In this document: in pieces, positions 20,036-28,936 of the stretch
Layout of the letters: every line of letters starts with the position of its first letter
Numbering within the stretch: the stretch's first letter is position 1
Source of the DNA: CAVQRC01 sp963715045
GTDB lineage: Bacteria > Planctomycetota > Planctomycetia > Pirellulales > Lacipirellulaceae
Reading direction: 5' to 3'
Assembly (NCBI GenBank): GCA_963715045.1
Contig: CAVQRC010000004.1
Span: forward strand, 62,001-126,000
Length of the DNA stretch: 64,000 bases
Made by a program: the position numbers and the translations under genes
Notes under the pieces: generated by a model
Databases searched by the model: none
Seen by the model: only the letters and a program-made list of their open reading frames with translations
What the model was told of the DNA's origin: nothing

Positions 20036-20867
20036 ATGCGACTCCTGAACACCCTGACCACTGCTCTGGGACAACTCCTGCTTTCTCCCTTCGCCTCCTT
20101 CCCTATACTGGGACTGCTGTTCTGGGGAGCCGTGTTGGGGATCGGGTTCACCTTCTTGTTCGGCAAGGTCTCGAGCCAACGACGTCTACGTGAATTGTCG
20201 GCGCAAGCGAAAGCGCAGCTCCTGGCCATCAAGCTGTTTCGCCACGATCCGCTGATCACGCTCAGGTGCCAGGGGCAACTGCTGAAGTTCGCAGGGCTGC
20301 GGCTCTGGTATTCGCTGCCGGCGATGCTGGTGATGCTGATTCCCAGCGTACTGATCCTGGTGCAGATGGCCCAATGGTACGAGTACGAACCCTTGCCGCT
20401 GGGCCGCTCCGCGGTCGTCGATCTGCGGATCGCCGCGGATCAGTGGAACGCGAATCAGGACGTGGTCATCGAAGTACCCAGCGGCATCGCGCTGGAGACC
20501 GACTCACTGCGGGATGCCACGCACCACGTTATTTCCTGGAGGATTCCGGCCCGAGGAGTACGGGCCCAGTACGCTGCGCTGGCAGCTCGGCTCGACGAGA
20601 CTCGAGAAGCAGTTGTCGGTCGCCGCGGCAGATGGGTCATTGATGGCAGTCGCCGACCGACGCCCCGCCGGCAGCTGGTGGGATCAGCTCTTGCATCCGG
20701 TGGAGCCACCCTGCCCCGGGGATGGGCCTGTGCTGTCGGTTCAAGTCCATCACCCACGGCTGCAGACAATGATTCTGGGATGGAATCTACCGTGGTGGGC
20801 GATCGTGATTGCCGCATCAATGGTCGCAGCACTCATCAGCGGCCGACTGCTGAAGGTGGCCTTCTAA
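20036..20867 (+). CDS. Three-TM membrane protein with periplasmic domain, unknown function, frameshifted
   Basis: The first helix (FPILGLLFWGAVLGIGFTFLF) is followed by a basic cytoplasmic segment (SSQRRLRELSAQAKAQLLAI). A second helix (LPAMLVMLIPSVLILVQM) and a beta-rich region follow. After a frame change near 20545 comes RPEEYGPSTLRWQLGSTRLE, then a third helix (WWAIVIAASMVAALISG). The total is about 277 residues. The topology loosely recalls YidC/DUF106-type membrane proteins, but the similarity is not enough to name it. It is the last gene of the 12.7-20.9 kb cluster and may anchor or assemble the partner proteins. Confidence 0.6.
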
Positions 20868-20885
20868 GCCGCGCCGCATCCAAAC

Positions 20886-21840
20886 TCACAGCTCGATGAA
20901 CACGACCAGCGGGTCGCCGCGATCGACGCAGGGAAATGTGCGCAGCACCAGGACGACGCCCGACGCGGTGGCCCGCACGTCGACACGATGCCTGCCCAGC
21001 GCGTCGACGATCGTGCCCAGGAGGTCGCCTCGCGTCACGCGTTGACCGAGCGTCACGCCGGCCTCGAAATAGCCGTCGCAAGGGGCCGGATTCTGAATCT
21101 GCATGTGGCCGCTCTGCGGACGGTCGTCTTCGATCTGGTGGAAGGATCGCGAGAGGGCTGGCGGCTGGCGATCGATCATTCCGATCGCGGCCATCACGTT
21201 CAGACAGCCTTCGACTATAGGCCGAGACTCCGTCCGGGTTGCATGCGGCCGCTCCGCCATATTCCGCGTAGATCGCCGGCACGCTCTGCGTCGCGTGCCA
21301 CCGACAGGGAACGGCCTTCGAGCGACGCCGAGGTCCCCCACACGATTGGCAGATTGAACGCCCGGGCCATCTTCCGCTGCTGCTCGAGAATCCCCGAATC
21401 GGAGTGGAGCATATAGCCGGTCATCGGGCTGACACAAAGCTTGGTACCGCCCGTGTGCAGGTCGATATAGTAGTCTGCCACCCGAATCAACTGAGACAAC
21501 GCGAACGCCGTCCGCTCGGTCATCGACCCGTCGACTCTGCCGGGGCAGGTGCGGGCCAGGTCGAGACCGTCCGTCTCCGCAGCGGTGCTGCCGCCGGAAA
21601 GCAGATTCGTTCACGACCGGGATCAGTGTGACCCGACCGCGAAGGCCTTGTGGCTGAAAGCTCGTCGATCAGCCGGCGGATCGCCGCCATTGGCTCGAAT
21701 TCGTCGCCGTGCACGCCGCCTGTGATCAGCAACTGCGGGCCCGCGTCGCGTCCGTCAATCACGTGCGTTTGAAGTTGAATTGGCTCGGCATCGAAGGACC
21801 TGTTTTGCAGACATGGGTCGCCAGCTGGAGGTTCGGGCAA
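20886..21840 (-). pseudogene. Succinylglutamate desuccinylase/aspartoacylase family protein, four apparent 1-nt insertions
   Basis: Pieces of one zinc carboxypeptidase-like protein are spread over three frames. In order they are TTG-start QLLITGGVHGDEFEPMAAI (metal His and Glu), LRGRVTLIPVVNESAFRR, GLDLARTCPGRVDG plus DYYIDLHTGGTKL (third metal ligand), VPAIYAEYGGAAACNPDG, and the C-terminal domain FEAGVTLGQRVTRGDLLG ending VVFIEL. Each junction (about 21685, 21590, 21285 and 21215) is fixed by removing one base. The product would hydrolyse an N-acyl amino acid or a related amide. Four insertions in 700 nt suggest poor local sequence or a decaying gene. Confidence 0.7.
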
Positions 21841-21857
21841 CCGTGTGTCAGATTAAG

Positions 21858-21928
21858 AACCGATCCGAAACCTAAGTGAACACGTCTCACGGCCGGGGAA
21901 TTCGGTAGCCGAATTCTATTTTGGGATC
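21858..21928 (-). repeat. Dispersed ~70-bp element, single copy
   Basis: The copy runs from GAACCGATCCG to TTGGGATC with the central CACGGCCGGGGAATTCGG. The minus-strand frame reads QNRIRLPNSPAVRRVHLGFG, parallel to the other copies. It lies between the AstE/AspA-like gene and thiD, leaving only about 54 nt upstream of thiD. Confidence 0.85.
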
Positions 21929-21982
21929 GGCTATAAGTACCTGTCCGGTTGAAAACGTGAAACCCCCTGAACCGAGTATGAC

Positions 21983-22765
21983 ATGATCCCTGTCGCACTG
22001 ACGATTGCCGGTTCCGATCCGTCCGGCGGAGCCGGTCTGCAGGCGGACCTCAAGACATTTCATCAGCACCGCGTGTATGGGATGAGCGTGGTGACGTTGC
22101 TCACCGTGCAGAACACGCAATCCGTGACAGCAGTCGAAACCGTTTCGCCCGAATTCATCACCGCCCAGCTCGCGGCGGTCATCGACGACATCCCACCTCT
22201 GGCCGCCAAGACGGGCGCGTTGGGCAACGCCGCAATCATCGACGCGGTCGCCACCCAGGCAGAACGGTTCTCGTTCCCGCTCGTCGTCGATCCCGTGATG
22301 GTCAGCAAACACGGTTCGCCACTGATCGATGCCGATGCCGTCGACACGTTGATCGCCAGGCTCCTGCCGTCAGCGTTTCTCATCACGCCGAACCTTCCCG
22401 AAGCGTCACGGCTGGTCGGTTTCGAGGTCACCGATCGAGGCACGATGAAAGCGGCCGCCATCGCCATCCGGCAGCTCGGTGTGCGGCACGTGCTGATTAA
22501 AGGTGGTCATCTGGAGGGCACCGCGGTCGATGTCCTGTACGCCGACGAGCAGGTCGTCGAACTGCCTGCCGAACGGATCGAGACCCACCACACGCATGGC
22601 ACGGGTTGCGTCTACTCGGCGGCGATCACGGCCCGGCTCGCCGGCGGTGAAGACGTGGTCAAAGCCGTCCAGGGAGCCAAACAGTTCATCACTGCCGCAA
22701 TCCGTACCAACCCGGGCCTCGGCCACGGCTACGGACCCGTTAACCTGCACGCGGCCACCGGTTAG
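21983..22765 (+). CDS. thiD: Bifunctional hydroxymethylpyrimidine kinase/phosphomethylpyrimidine kinase
   Basis: The 260-residue protein begins MIPVALTIAGSDPSGGAGLQ, the ThiD N-terminal signature. It contains VVDPVMVSKHGSPLID, FLITPNLPEASRLVG, VLIKGGHLEG and THGTGCVYSAAI (anion hole and catalytic Asp/Cys region). It phosphorylates hydroxymethylpyrimidine and then its monophosphate in thiamine biosynthesis in the cytoplasm. No other thi genes are nearby. The 54-nt space after the upstream repeat is too short for a TPP riboswitch, so none is called. Confidence 0.95.
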   Translation: MIPVALTIAGSDPSGGAGLQADLKTFHQHRVYGMSVVTLLTVQNTQSVTAVETVSPEFITAQLAAVIDDIPPLAAKTGALGNAAIIDAVATQAERFSFPLVVDPVMVSKHGSPLIDADAVDTLIARLLPSAFLITPNLPEASRLVGFEVTDRGTMKAAAIAIRQLGVRHVLIKGGHLEGTAVDVLYADEQVVELPAERIETHHTHGTGCVYSAAITARLAGGEDVVKAVQGAKQFITAAIRTNPGLGHGYGPVNLHAATG

Positions 22766-22778
22766 CCGGGGATAAGTC

Positions 22779-24296
22779 TCAGCGAAACTGCAGCGCATAC
22801 AGGTCCGCGTCGTGGAGTACGATCCGCAGACGGACCGGTCGGCCGGCGAGCTGGCTGACTTCCCTGCCCTGCTTCCAGACGACCGTGTAGTCGAGTGCAT
22901 CGCCGAAGATCTCCTCGCAGTCCTCGAGACGAAAGCCCTCCAGCGGAATCCCGGCGGCGTCTTGAATCTCGACCCGGAGAGAGCCCGCCGCCGCGGTCGA
23001 GAAGTTCAGCGACAGCGTGCGGCCGGCGAACACCAGCGGCCTGGTGATCAGTTCGCCACCCGACAACGGCGCGAACACCGACGCAAAGCCGTCGATCCGC
23101 AATGTGTAGCGACGGAGCCGCGACCAGTCGCCCGTGAAGTAGCTCTCCGTCGCGTACAACGAGAGTTCAGGCGGCGCGTCGTCTTCGGTCGACTCCGTCT
23201 CCACGACGTGCCACGCCAGGTAATTGTCACCGTAGGCCCAGTTGTGGCGGGTTCGCAGACCTGGCCGCAGAAATGCCTCGTCAAACCGGTGAAAGGTTCG
23301 CCCATCGCGGCTGGTCATCAGCAGTGAATCGGTCACCGCCGTCCCATAGCGTTGGCTGGTCTCCGCCCGCAGTTCCCGCAGATCGAGCGACGGCAGGTGG
23401 CGGGTGGCTTCGGTCCAGCCGCGATCCACGTAGCGGGCCGGAAACCCGATCAGCAGGTGCTCGGCCCGATAGTACGGTTTGATCTGATTGGTGTAGAGCT
23501 GCTCCGCCGGTGCGCCGGGGTATCGCAACCACTCCCGCTCGGTCCACTGGATGAAGTCGTCCGACGTAGCGGTCATGATGTCGCGACGTCCCTCGTCGAA
23601 GTCGCGAATGTAAGCCCGGTACTTGCCGATCGTGGGGTCCCAGAACGCGATGTTCTGCGTGTCGAACGGATGCCCCGTCATCACTGGCTGTGCGTCGTTG
23701 AGAAGTGTCCAGCGAATCGCATCGGTCGACTTGAAGGCGTACAAGCCGGGCGGGTTTCTGCCGAAGCCAATCGCCTTGTACGGCGCGTCGGCAGCGACGG
23801 CCGGGTTGGTGTCCTTGAACACCGACAGATCGTGACAGGCCGCGTCGTTGATCTGGGCCAGCACGATGTTATTGGCCGTCGAGCCCTGATGCTTGACGAG
23901 CCCCAGTTCGGGCTTGGTCCAGTGAATTCCGTCACGGCTTTCGGCGTAGGCAATCGTCAACGGATGGTCCTGGCGACCGTCCACCGGAATGTGCCACGCG
24001 TGGTAGTACATCCGGTAAATGTCGCCATCGCGAAAAACCGTGTGATAGTTGCCGCCGTTGCCCTCCCACGACGCGTCGTGCACGATCGCGATCTCCCGGC
24101 GGGTCGGGTGATGCAGCCGGAGGATGGCGCCGTCGCGGAGCGACTCGATCAGGGTGTCATCGATCATCAGCTCTCGCCGGGAACCGATATCGAGGGCAGC
24201 GGGGTCGCCCGCGGAAGCCATCGGGACGAACACCACGGCGACGATCGCGGCCGAGACACAGATCAGAATTCGAGGCGCTGGGGAATCTCTCATCAT
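22779..24296 (-). CDS. Secreted beta-propeller protein, GH32/GH43-like
   Basis: The start at ATG 24296 (or 24293) gives MMRDSPAPRILICVSAAIVA with a signal peptide ending near MASA. The body has repeated propeller blades typical of glycoside hydrolase families 32/43: LMIDDTLIESLRDGAIL, GGNYHTVFRDGDIYRMYYHA, AYAESRDGIHWTKPELG, FKSTDAIRWTLL, ATSDDFIQWTEREWL and MTSRDGRTFHRFDEAF. The C-terminal part (LSLNFSTAAAGSLRVEIQDA) looks like a beta-sandwich. This is a common planctomycete protein type; enzymatic activity on a glycan is inferred, not shown. The upstream leader overlaps an AT-rich repeat. Confidence 0.7.
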   Translation of the reverse strand: MMRDSPAPRILICVSAAIVAVVFVPMASAGDPAALDIGSRRELMIDDTLIESLRDGAILRLHHPTRREIAIVHDASWEGNGGNYHTVFRDGDIYRMYYHAWHIPVDGRQDHPLTIAYAESRDGIHWTKPELGLVKHQGSTANNIVLAQINDAACHDLSVFKDTNPAVAADAPYKAIGFGRNPPGLYAFKSTDAIRWTLLNDAQPVMTGHPFDTQNIAFWDPTIGKYRAYIRDFDEGRRDIMTATSDDFIQWTEREWLRYPGAPAEQLYTNQIKPYYRAEHLLIGFPARYVDRGWTEATRHLPSLDLRELRAETSQRYGTAVTDSLLMTSRDGRTFHRFDEAFLRPGLRTRHNWAYGDNYLAWHVVETESTEDDAPPELSLYATESYFTGDWSRLRRYTLRIDGFASVFAPLSGGELITRPLVFAGRTLSLNFSTAAAGSLRVEIQDAAGIPLEGFRLEDCEEIFGDALDYTVVWKQGREVSQLAGRPVRLRIVLHDADLYALQFR

Positions 24297-24329
24297 CTCA
24301 CTCTGGGTGGGATTCTTGCTTACCAGCAC

Positions 24330-24575
24330 CCCGCTCCCTACGCTGGGCGGTGGTTCGGACGGTCTGAAGCTGCAAAGCCGCATCCAGAGCGGTCCGATTT
24401 GTTGACCACCACTGGGGTTCAAAATCACCAATCCCAAGAACCAAATCCCAAACAAGTCTCCAAATTCCAATCAACACTAAACAAAACAGTATCTGCCTGC
24501 GTGTTTGAGATTTGAATTTTCTGTATTGAGATTTGTTTGTAATTTGTTGCTTGCGATTTGTGATTTAAACCGCGG
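24330..24575 (-). repeat. AT-rich dispersed repeat array (inverted partner of 34615-34985)
   Basis: The reverse complement of this segment aligns along its length with 34615-34985: AAATCACAAATCGCAAGCAA, then ACAAACAAATCTCAAT, TCAAATCTCAAACACGC, and the GC-richer tail ACCGCTCTGGATGCGGC. It fills the gap between the divergent beta-propeller and RraA-like genes. The base composition is far more AT-rich than the neighbours. Confidence 0.85.
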
Positions 24576-24625
24576 GGCGTACGGACCGAGACTCTAACGC
24601 ATATTCAGGTCGGGAGCAAAGTCGC

Positions 24626-25294
24626 GTGGCAGGCAAGATGGTCGGATCGATCTCGCTCGCGGAGATGCGGGAGTCGCTGTACAGCGCGGTTGTTTGCGAT
24701 GCGCTCGACGGGCTCGGCTACCGAAACCAGTCGCCGCGGGTCGCGCTGCGTCCCTATACAAGTGACGGCGTGCTGATCGGACGGTGCAGGACGACGCTCT
24801 GGGAGGATATCGACCACGAAGATCCCCGGCCGTACGAACTGGAGCTCAAAGCGGTCGACGCCTGCCAGCCGGATGACGTGTTGATCGCGGCAGCCGGGGG
24901 GTCGAACCGCTCGGGAATCTGGGGTGAATTGCTGTCGACGGCGGCAGTCAACCGCGGCTGCGTGGGCGCGATCGTCGATGGGTGCATTCGCGATGTCGCC
25001 AAGATGAAGGCGATGGAGTTTACCGTGTTTGCCCGCGGCACGAGTGTCTACGACAGCCTGCATCGGCAACGTGTGATTGCCATCGACGTGCCAGTCGACG
25101 TTGCCGGCGTCTCGTTTCGATCAGGTGATCTCGTGATCGCCGACCGGGATGGCGTCGTGGTCGTGCCTCGCGAGATTGAAGCCGAGGCGATTCGCAACGC
25201 CTGGGAGAAAGTCCACGCCGAGAATCGCACCCGTGACGCGATCCGCGGCGGGATGGGCGCCGTCGAGGCGTATGACAAGTTCGGTGTTCTGTAG
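24626..25294 (+). CDS. RraA-like / 4-hydroxy-4-methyl-2-oxoglutarate aldolase family protein
   Basis: The 222-residue frame opens at GTG 24626 (ATG at 24638 is an alternative). It has the family core: CDALDGLGYRNQSPRV, SGIWGELLSTAAVNRGCVG, AIVDGCIRDVAKM and VSFRSGDLVIADRDGVVVVP. The DGxxRD element supplies substrate and metal contacts in HMG aldolases. Members are class II pyruvate aldolases or RNase E inhibitors; with no RNase E context I favour the enzyme. It lies 36 nt upstream of the sialidase-like gene and is probably cotranscribed. Confidence 0.85.
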   Translation: MAGKMVGSISLAEMRESLYSAVVCDALDGLGYRNQSPRVALRPYTSDGVLIGRCRTTLWEDIDHEDPRPYELELKAVDACQPDDVLIAAAGGSNRSGIWGELLSTAAVNRGCVGAIVDGCIRDVAKMKAMEFTVFARGTSVYDSLHRQRVIAIDVPVDVAGVSFRSGDLVIADRDGVVVVPREIEAEAIRNAWEKVHAENRTRDAIRGGMGAVEAYDKFGVL

Positions 25295-25330
25295 TCCGGT
25301 TGAACCCCAATCCAGCAAGAGCAGCCCACG

Positions 25331-27223
25331 ATGACCTCGAATCCTGCCATCCGCTTCACAGCCGTGTTGTTGTTCGTCACGACGGCTGTCGCGGCCGCTG
25401 CCGCGACGCGACCCGAAACGCTGCTCGTCGTCGAGCCCTCGGCCGCGTTCCCTCGCAACTCGGAGGGAGACATCATTCCGCTCTCCAACGGAAGGCTGGG
25501 CCTCATCTATTCACGGTTTCGCGGCGGCGCGTCCGATCATGCCGAGGCCGATCTCGCCATGCGGATCTCGCCCGATAGCGGCCGCACGTGGTCGACAGAC
25601 CGCGTAATTGTCGCCCAGCAGGGCGGCCGCAATGTGATGTCCGCGTCGTTGCTGCGGCTGCAGAGCGGAGCCATCGCCCTGTTCTACCTCCGCAAGACGT
25701 CCCTCGAAGATTGCCGTCCGCTGCTGCGGCTCTCGCACGATGAAGCGGAAACCTGGAGTGAACCGGTCGAGTGCATTACCGACGAGATCGGTTACTACGT
25801 CATGAACAATGACCGGGCCGTGCAACTTGCCGGCGGCCGCATCGTGTTGCCCGTGGCCCTCCATCGGCGGCAGGGCGATGCGGAGCCCGACTGGGCCGGC
25901 GAAGTGATGTGCTACCTGTCCGACGACCAAGGCCGCTCATGGCGGAGAGGGAAGGACGTGCGGAAGGGCTTCGATCCGAACGGCGACCGGGTGACGATCC
26001 AGGAGCCAGGAGTGGTCGAACTCGCGGACGGCCGGCTGATGATGTTCTGCCGGACCGATGCGGGCAGCCAGTATGTGGCCTGGTCTCGTGACCAGGGCGA
26101 CACGTGGAGCCCCCTCCAGCCGTCGGGCCTGGTTTCGCCGCTGAGCCCGGCGACGATCGAGCGGCTCCCGGCGACGGGTGATTTGCTATGCGTGTACAAC
26201 GATCACTCGGGCGTGCACGAGTTCCCGGCCGGCAGACGCACGCCGCTGTGCCTGGCAATCAGCCGCGACGACGGGGCCACGTGGAGCCGATCCGAGCTGC
26301 TCGAAGACGATCCCGATGGATGGTACTGCTACACATCGATGACGTTCGCTGCCGGCCGCGTCGTGCTTTCCTATTGCGCGGGCGACAGCCAGGTCGGCGG
26401 GCTGAACCGGCTCAAAGTGATCGCCTTGAATGAGGAGGAGTTGATGGCTTCGGCAGAGAACAGGCGAATCCAGACGCCAGATGAGCGATCCACCGCCCTG
26501 CTCGAATCGTCGCTCGACTATGGGCGATCGTTCATCAACACCAGGGCGGTCTGGAACTCGCCGCGGTTCTGGGTCGAATCACGCTGCCGGATCACCGACG
26601 CGGCCGCCCGGAAGTCGGTCGAGTATTTCCAATGCGGGTCGTGCAAGAGCGAAAACACGTTCGCCGAACGGGATCTGTTCCATGAAGACAACTACGACTT
26701 TCTCCCGATCTTCGCCGCCGAGCACACGATCGTGTTCCGGCATACGCTGGTGGCAGACAACGATCCCCGCGATGTGCGGCCGACAGACAAGTGGTGGGAG
26801 GGGATCGAGCCGAAGCTTCGCCATGTGCAGGCCCGCGTCCTCGATTCGCCCGAAGCGATTTTCGCTGCCATGCAGGCGGGGGAGCCGATCGTCGGACAGA
26901 GTGAGATCCGCGATCCGCAATCAGGTCGCGTGGCCGTGCTCGAGTTCCCGGTCAAGACGATCAACTGGCACCGCGAACAGAAGCTCTGGCAGGTCGACAC
27001 GGGCCCGGTGCTGCTGCCCGATCTCACCCAGCCCGCCGAGCAATGGCCGCACACGATTCAGCTCGCGTACATCGCCTTCAACCGCACGCGCGGAGCCGAC
27101 TTCGTCGTGATCCAACCGATGGCCGTGCGAGAGGAAGGTGAAGTCGAATCGACAAACGTGTTCCACTATGCCAGACCGGTCCATCGCCAGACCCGCAACG
27201 TGCTGCTGGCGATCGAAAAGTGA
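25331..27223 (+). CDS. Secreted sialidase-like (BNR-repeat) protein with C-terminal domain
   Basis: A signal peptide (FTAVLLFVTTAVAAAAATRP) precedes a sialidase-type beta-propeller. BNR/Asp-box motifs are visible: ISPDSGRTWSTD, LSHDEAETWSEP, LSDDQGRSWRRG, WSRDQGDTWSPL and ISRDDGATWSRS. From about residue 385 a second domain of unknown type continues to ADFVVIQPMAVREEGE and VFHYARPVHRQTRNVLLAIEK. The enzyme would act outside the cytoplasm on glycans; substrate specificity is not predictable. The last 50 residues recur downstream at 28077-28218 as a gene fragment. Confidence 0.8.
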   Translation: MTSNPAIRFTAVLLFVTTAVAAAAATRPETLLVVEPSAAFPRNSEGDIIPLSNGRLGLIYSRFRGGASDHAEADLAMRISPDSGRTWSTDRVIVAQQGGRNVMSASLLRLQSGAIALFYLRKTSLEDCRPLLRLSHDEAETWSEPVECITDEIGYYVMNNDRAVQLAGGRIVLPVALHRRQGDAEPDWAGEVMCYLSDDQGRSWRRGKDVRKGFDPNGDRVTIQEPGVVELADGRLMMFCRTDAGSQYVAWSRDQGDTWSPLQPSGLVSPLSPATIERLPATGDLLCVYNDHSGVHEFPAGRRTPLCLAISRDDGATWSRSELLEDDPDGWYCYTSMTFAAGRVVLSYCAGDSQVGGLNRLKVIALNEEELMASAENRRIQTPDERSTALLESSLDYGRSFINTRAVWNSPRFWVESRCRITDAAARKSVEYFQCGSCKSENTFAERDLFHEDNYDFLPIFAAEHTIVFRHTLVADNDPRDVRPTDKWWEGIEPKLRHVQARVLDSPEAIFAAMQAGEPIVGQSEIRDPQSGRVAVLEFPVKTINWHREQKLWQVDTGPVLLPDLTQPAEQWPHTIQLAYIAFNRTRGADFVVIQPMAVREEGEVESTNVFHYARPVHRQTRNVLLAIEK

Positions 27224-27329
27224 TCATCGCGGCCCCGCCGAAATGAGGGTTCAGCGATCGTCCGGCGATCGGGCAGCTGGATCGAACGTGATTTCCAATT
27301 CCCCTCCCCGGGATCCAGAGAAACATACG

Positions 27330-28075
27330 ATGCAACCGGCACCGGTTCTATTCCTGCTCAATATCCTGTTGATCGCCACCGCTTGCCGAGGCGTAACCGC
27401 CGCCGAGCCGTTTCCGACGGCGTCACCCGAAGCGTGCGGCATATCCCCCGATACACTTGAACTCGTCTCGGAGCACGTGCAAAAACTTGTCGATCGCGAA
27501 CAGGTTGTGGGAGTCGAGCTGCACGTCATCAAGGACCGCAAGACCGTTTTCCACGAAGCCTGCGGCTGGTCCGATCGAGACCGACAGTTACCCCTGGCCA
27601 AGGGCTCGATCTATTGCGTCCGGTCGATGACCAAGCCGCTGGTCGGCACGGCGATCCAGATGCTGATCGACGACGGGCAACTCGAACTCGACCAAAGGGT
27701 CGCCGGATTCCTGCCCGTGTTCGACCGTCCGACGACTCGCGGCGTCACGGTCCGACATCTCCTGACACACACGAGTGGACTTCCGTTGACGGCCATCCGC
27801 CGGCCGCTCGCAGAGTATCAATCACTCGCCGAGGTCGCGGCCGACGCCGCCACAGCGGGGGTCGACTTCGAGCCGGGCACAAGCTTCCAGTACAGCGACG
27901 CCGGTAGCGACACACTCGGCGCCGTTGTCGCCGCCATTTCTGGCAGCTCGGCAGAGGAGTACATCGCCAACAGGATCTTGAAGCCGCTCGGAATGACGGA
28001 TTCGTTGCTCCTTCTCGACGGCTCGCAGCACCAATTGCGACGGATCCCGAGCGCCTATTCGGGTGGACCCCGCAA
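27330..28075 (+). pseudogene. Serine beta-lactamase/esterase family protein, truncated
   Basis: An ATG at 27330 gives a signal-peptide-like N-terminus (MQPAPVLFLLNILLIATAC). The class C beta-lactamase-like fold shows IYCVRSMTKPLVGTAI (S-x-x-K nucleophile), FQYSDAGSDTLGAVVAA (Tyr-x-x element) and RILKPLGMTDSLLL. Homology stops near SAYSGGPRKL, and the sequence then becomes the tail of a sialidase-like gene. The C-terminal third of the enzyme, including the H/K-x-G region, is missing, so it is probably inactive. Confidence 0.7.
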
Positions 28076-28076
28076 G

Positions 28077-28218
28077 CTCAACCGCGGGGGCCGACTTCGT
28101 CGTGATTCAGCCCATGGCCGTTCATCACGACGGCGACGAGCCGCCAACCAGTGTGTTCCACTACGCCCGGCCCGTGCACCGCGAGACCCGCAACGTATTG
28201 CTCGCAATAGAGGACTGA
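28077..28218 (+). pseudogene. Fragment: C-terminus of a second sialidase-like protein
   Basis: The frame stopping at 28218 reads GADFVVIQPMAVHHDGDE, then VFHYARPVHRETRNVLLAIE and stop. This closely matches the last residues of the gene at 25331-27223 but is not identical. It is one base out of frame with the preceding beta-lactamase, and the GGGGG run at about 28085 would bring it into frame if one G were removed. The fragment looks like the remnant of a duplicated paralogue left by a deletion. Nothing recognisable follows up to 28418. Confidence 0.7.
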
Positions 28219-28418
28219 TCCGCCGTCGAGGACATGCAGCGCGCACTCGGCTACTTCAAGCAGCATTCGGTTCAGACGCCGATGGCGGTCGCCGAGGCAT
28301 CCGGTCTTCACCATTAAGGGCAAAGATCGGCCGTCCCGTCCAAACTCTTCCAATCTAATCGCATGACGGATACGATTGGGGCAATTCATTGATCGATCCC
28401 CACCCTGCCCCTTCCACC

Positions 28419-28838
28419 ATGCGCGCGTATTGGCTTACAGCGACTTCCCTGATTCTGGCGGCGATTTTCGCGTTTGTTGCCAGTTTCGGCCATGCCCTGC
28501 ACGATCATGGCCACCAACCCTGCGCGCAAGCAGACGCCCAGTTCTCCTGCTGCTGCCATCACGACCACGGCGCGAACGGGCGACAGCAAGCAGCGGCTAG
28601 AGTTTCCGATCCGCCCTGTCCGAGTGTTCGGCAATCAGTGGCGGCACATGGGGATCATGCGTGCGTGGCATGTGCATTGATCAGCCAGTTAAGCGCACGT
28701 GACTCCTCTCTCCAAAACCTTCCCACCGCAACACTTTCATCTTCGAAGATGGTGTTTGCCGGTTACGATTCTCCTTGCTTTGCAGTCCGCAAGGCTGCTT
28801 CATCTGAACGTGGGCCGCCTCTAAAGCCCACTGCTTGA
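28419..28838 (+). CDS. His/Cys-rich exported protein of unknown function
   Basis: The preferred start (ATG 28419) gives MRAYWLTATSLILAAIFAFV, a signal or membrane segment. The body is rich in His and Cys: GHALHDHGHQPC, FSCCCHHDHG and AAHGDHACVACALISQLSA. It resembles the small planctomycete/proteobacterial exported proteins grouped near DUF2946, often linked to metal handling. Metal binding is inferred from composition only. It is followed by a pseudopilin gene and two PEP-CTERM genes on the same strand. Confidence 0.6.
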   Translation: MRAYWLTATSLILAAIFAFVASFGHALHDHGHQPCAQADAQFSCCCHHDHGANGRQQAAARVSDPPCPSVRQSVAAHGDHACVACALISQLSARDSSLQNLPTATLSSSKMVFAGYDSPCFAVRKAASSERGPPLKPTA

Positions 28839-28936
28839 GAATCGTCGTGACTTGCCAATCGCACTCGTAGCACTGGCACGCACATTTCTGCTGCTGCGCT
28901 CTTTTGTGCGGCATTGATGCGCACGAGGTTGCATTT

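Noticed and set aside
21929..21982. TPP riboswitch upstream of thiD
   Set aside because: Only about 54 nt separate the repeat from the start codon and no THI-box elements are visible.
23352..24515. 387-codon plus-strand frame opposite the beta-propeller gene
   Set aside because: Antisense shadow; composition is Arg/Val-rich without family motifs.
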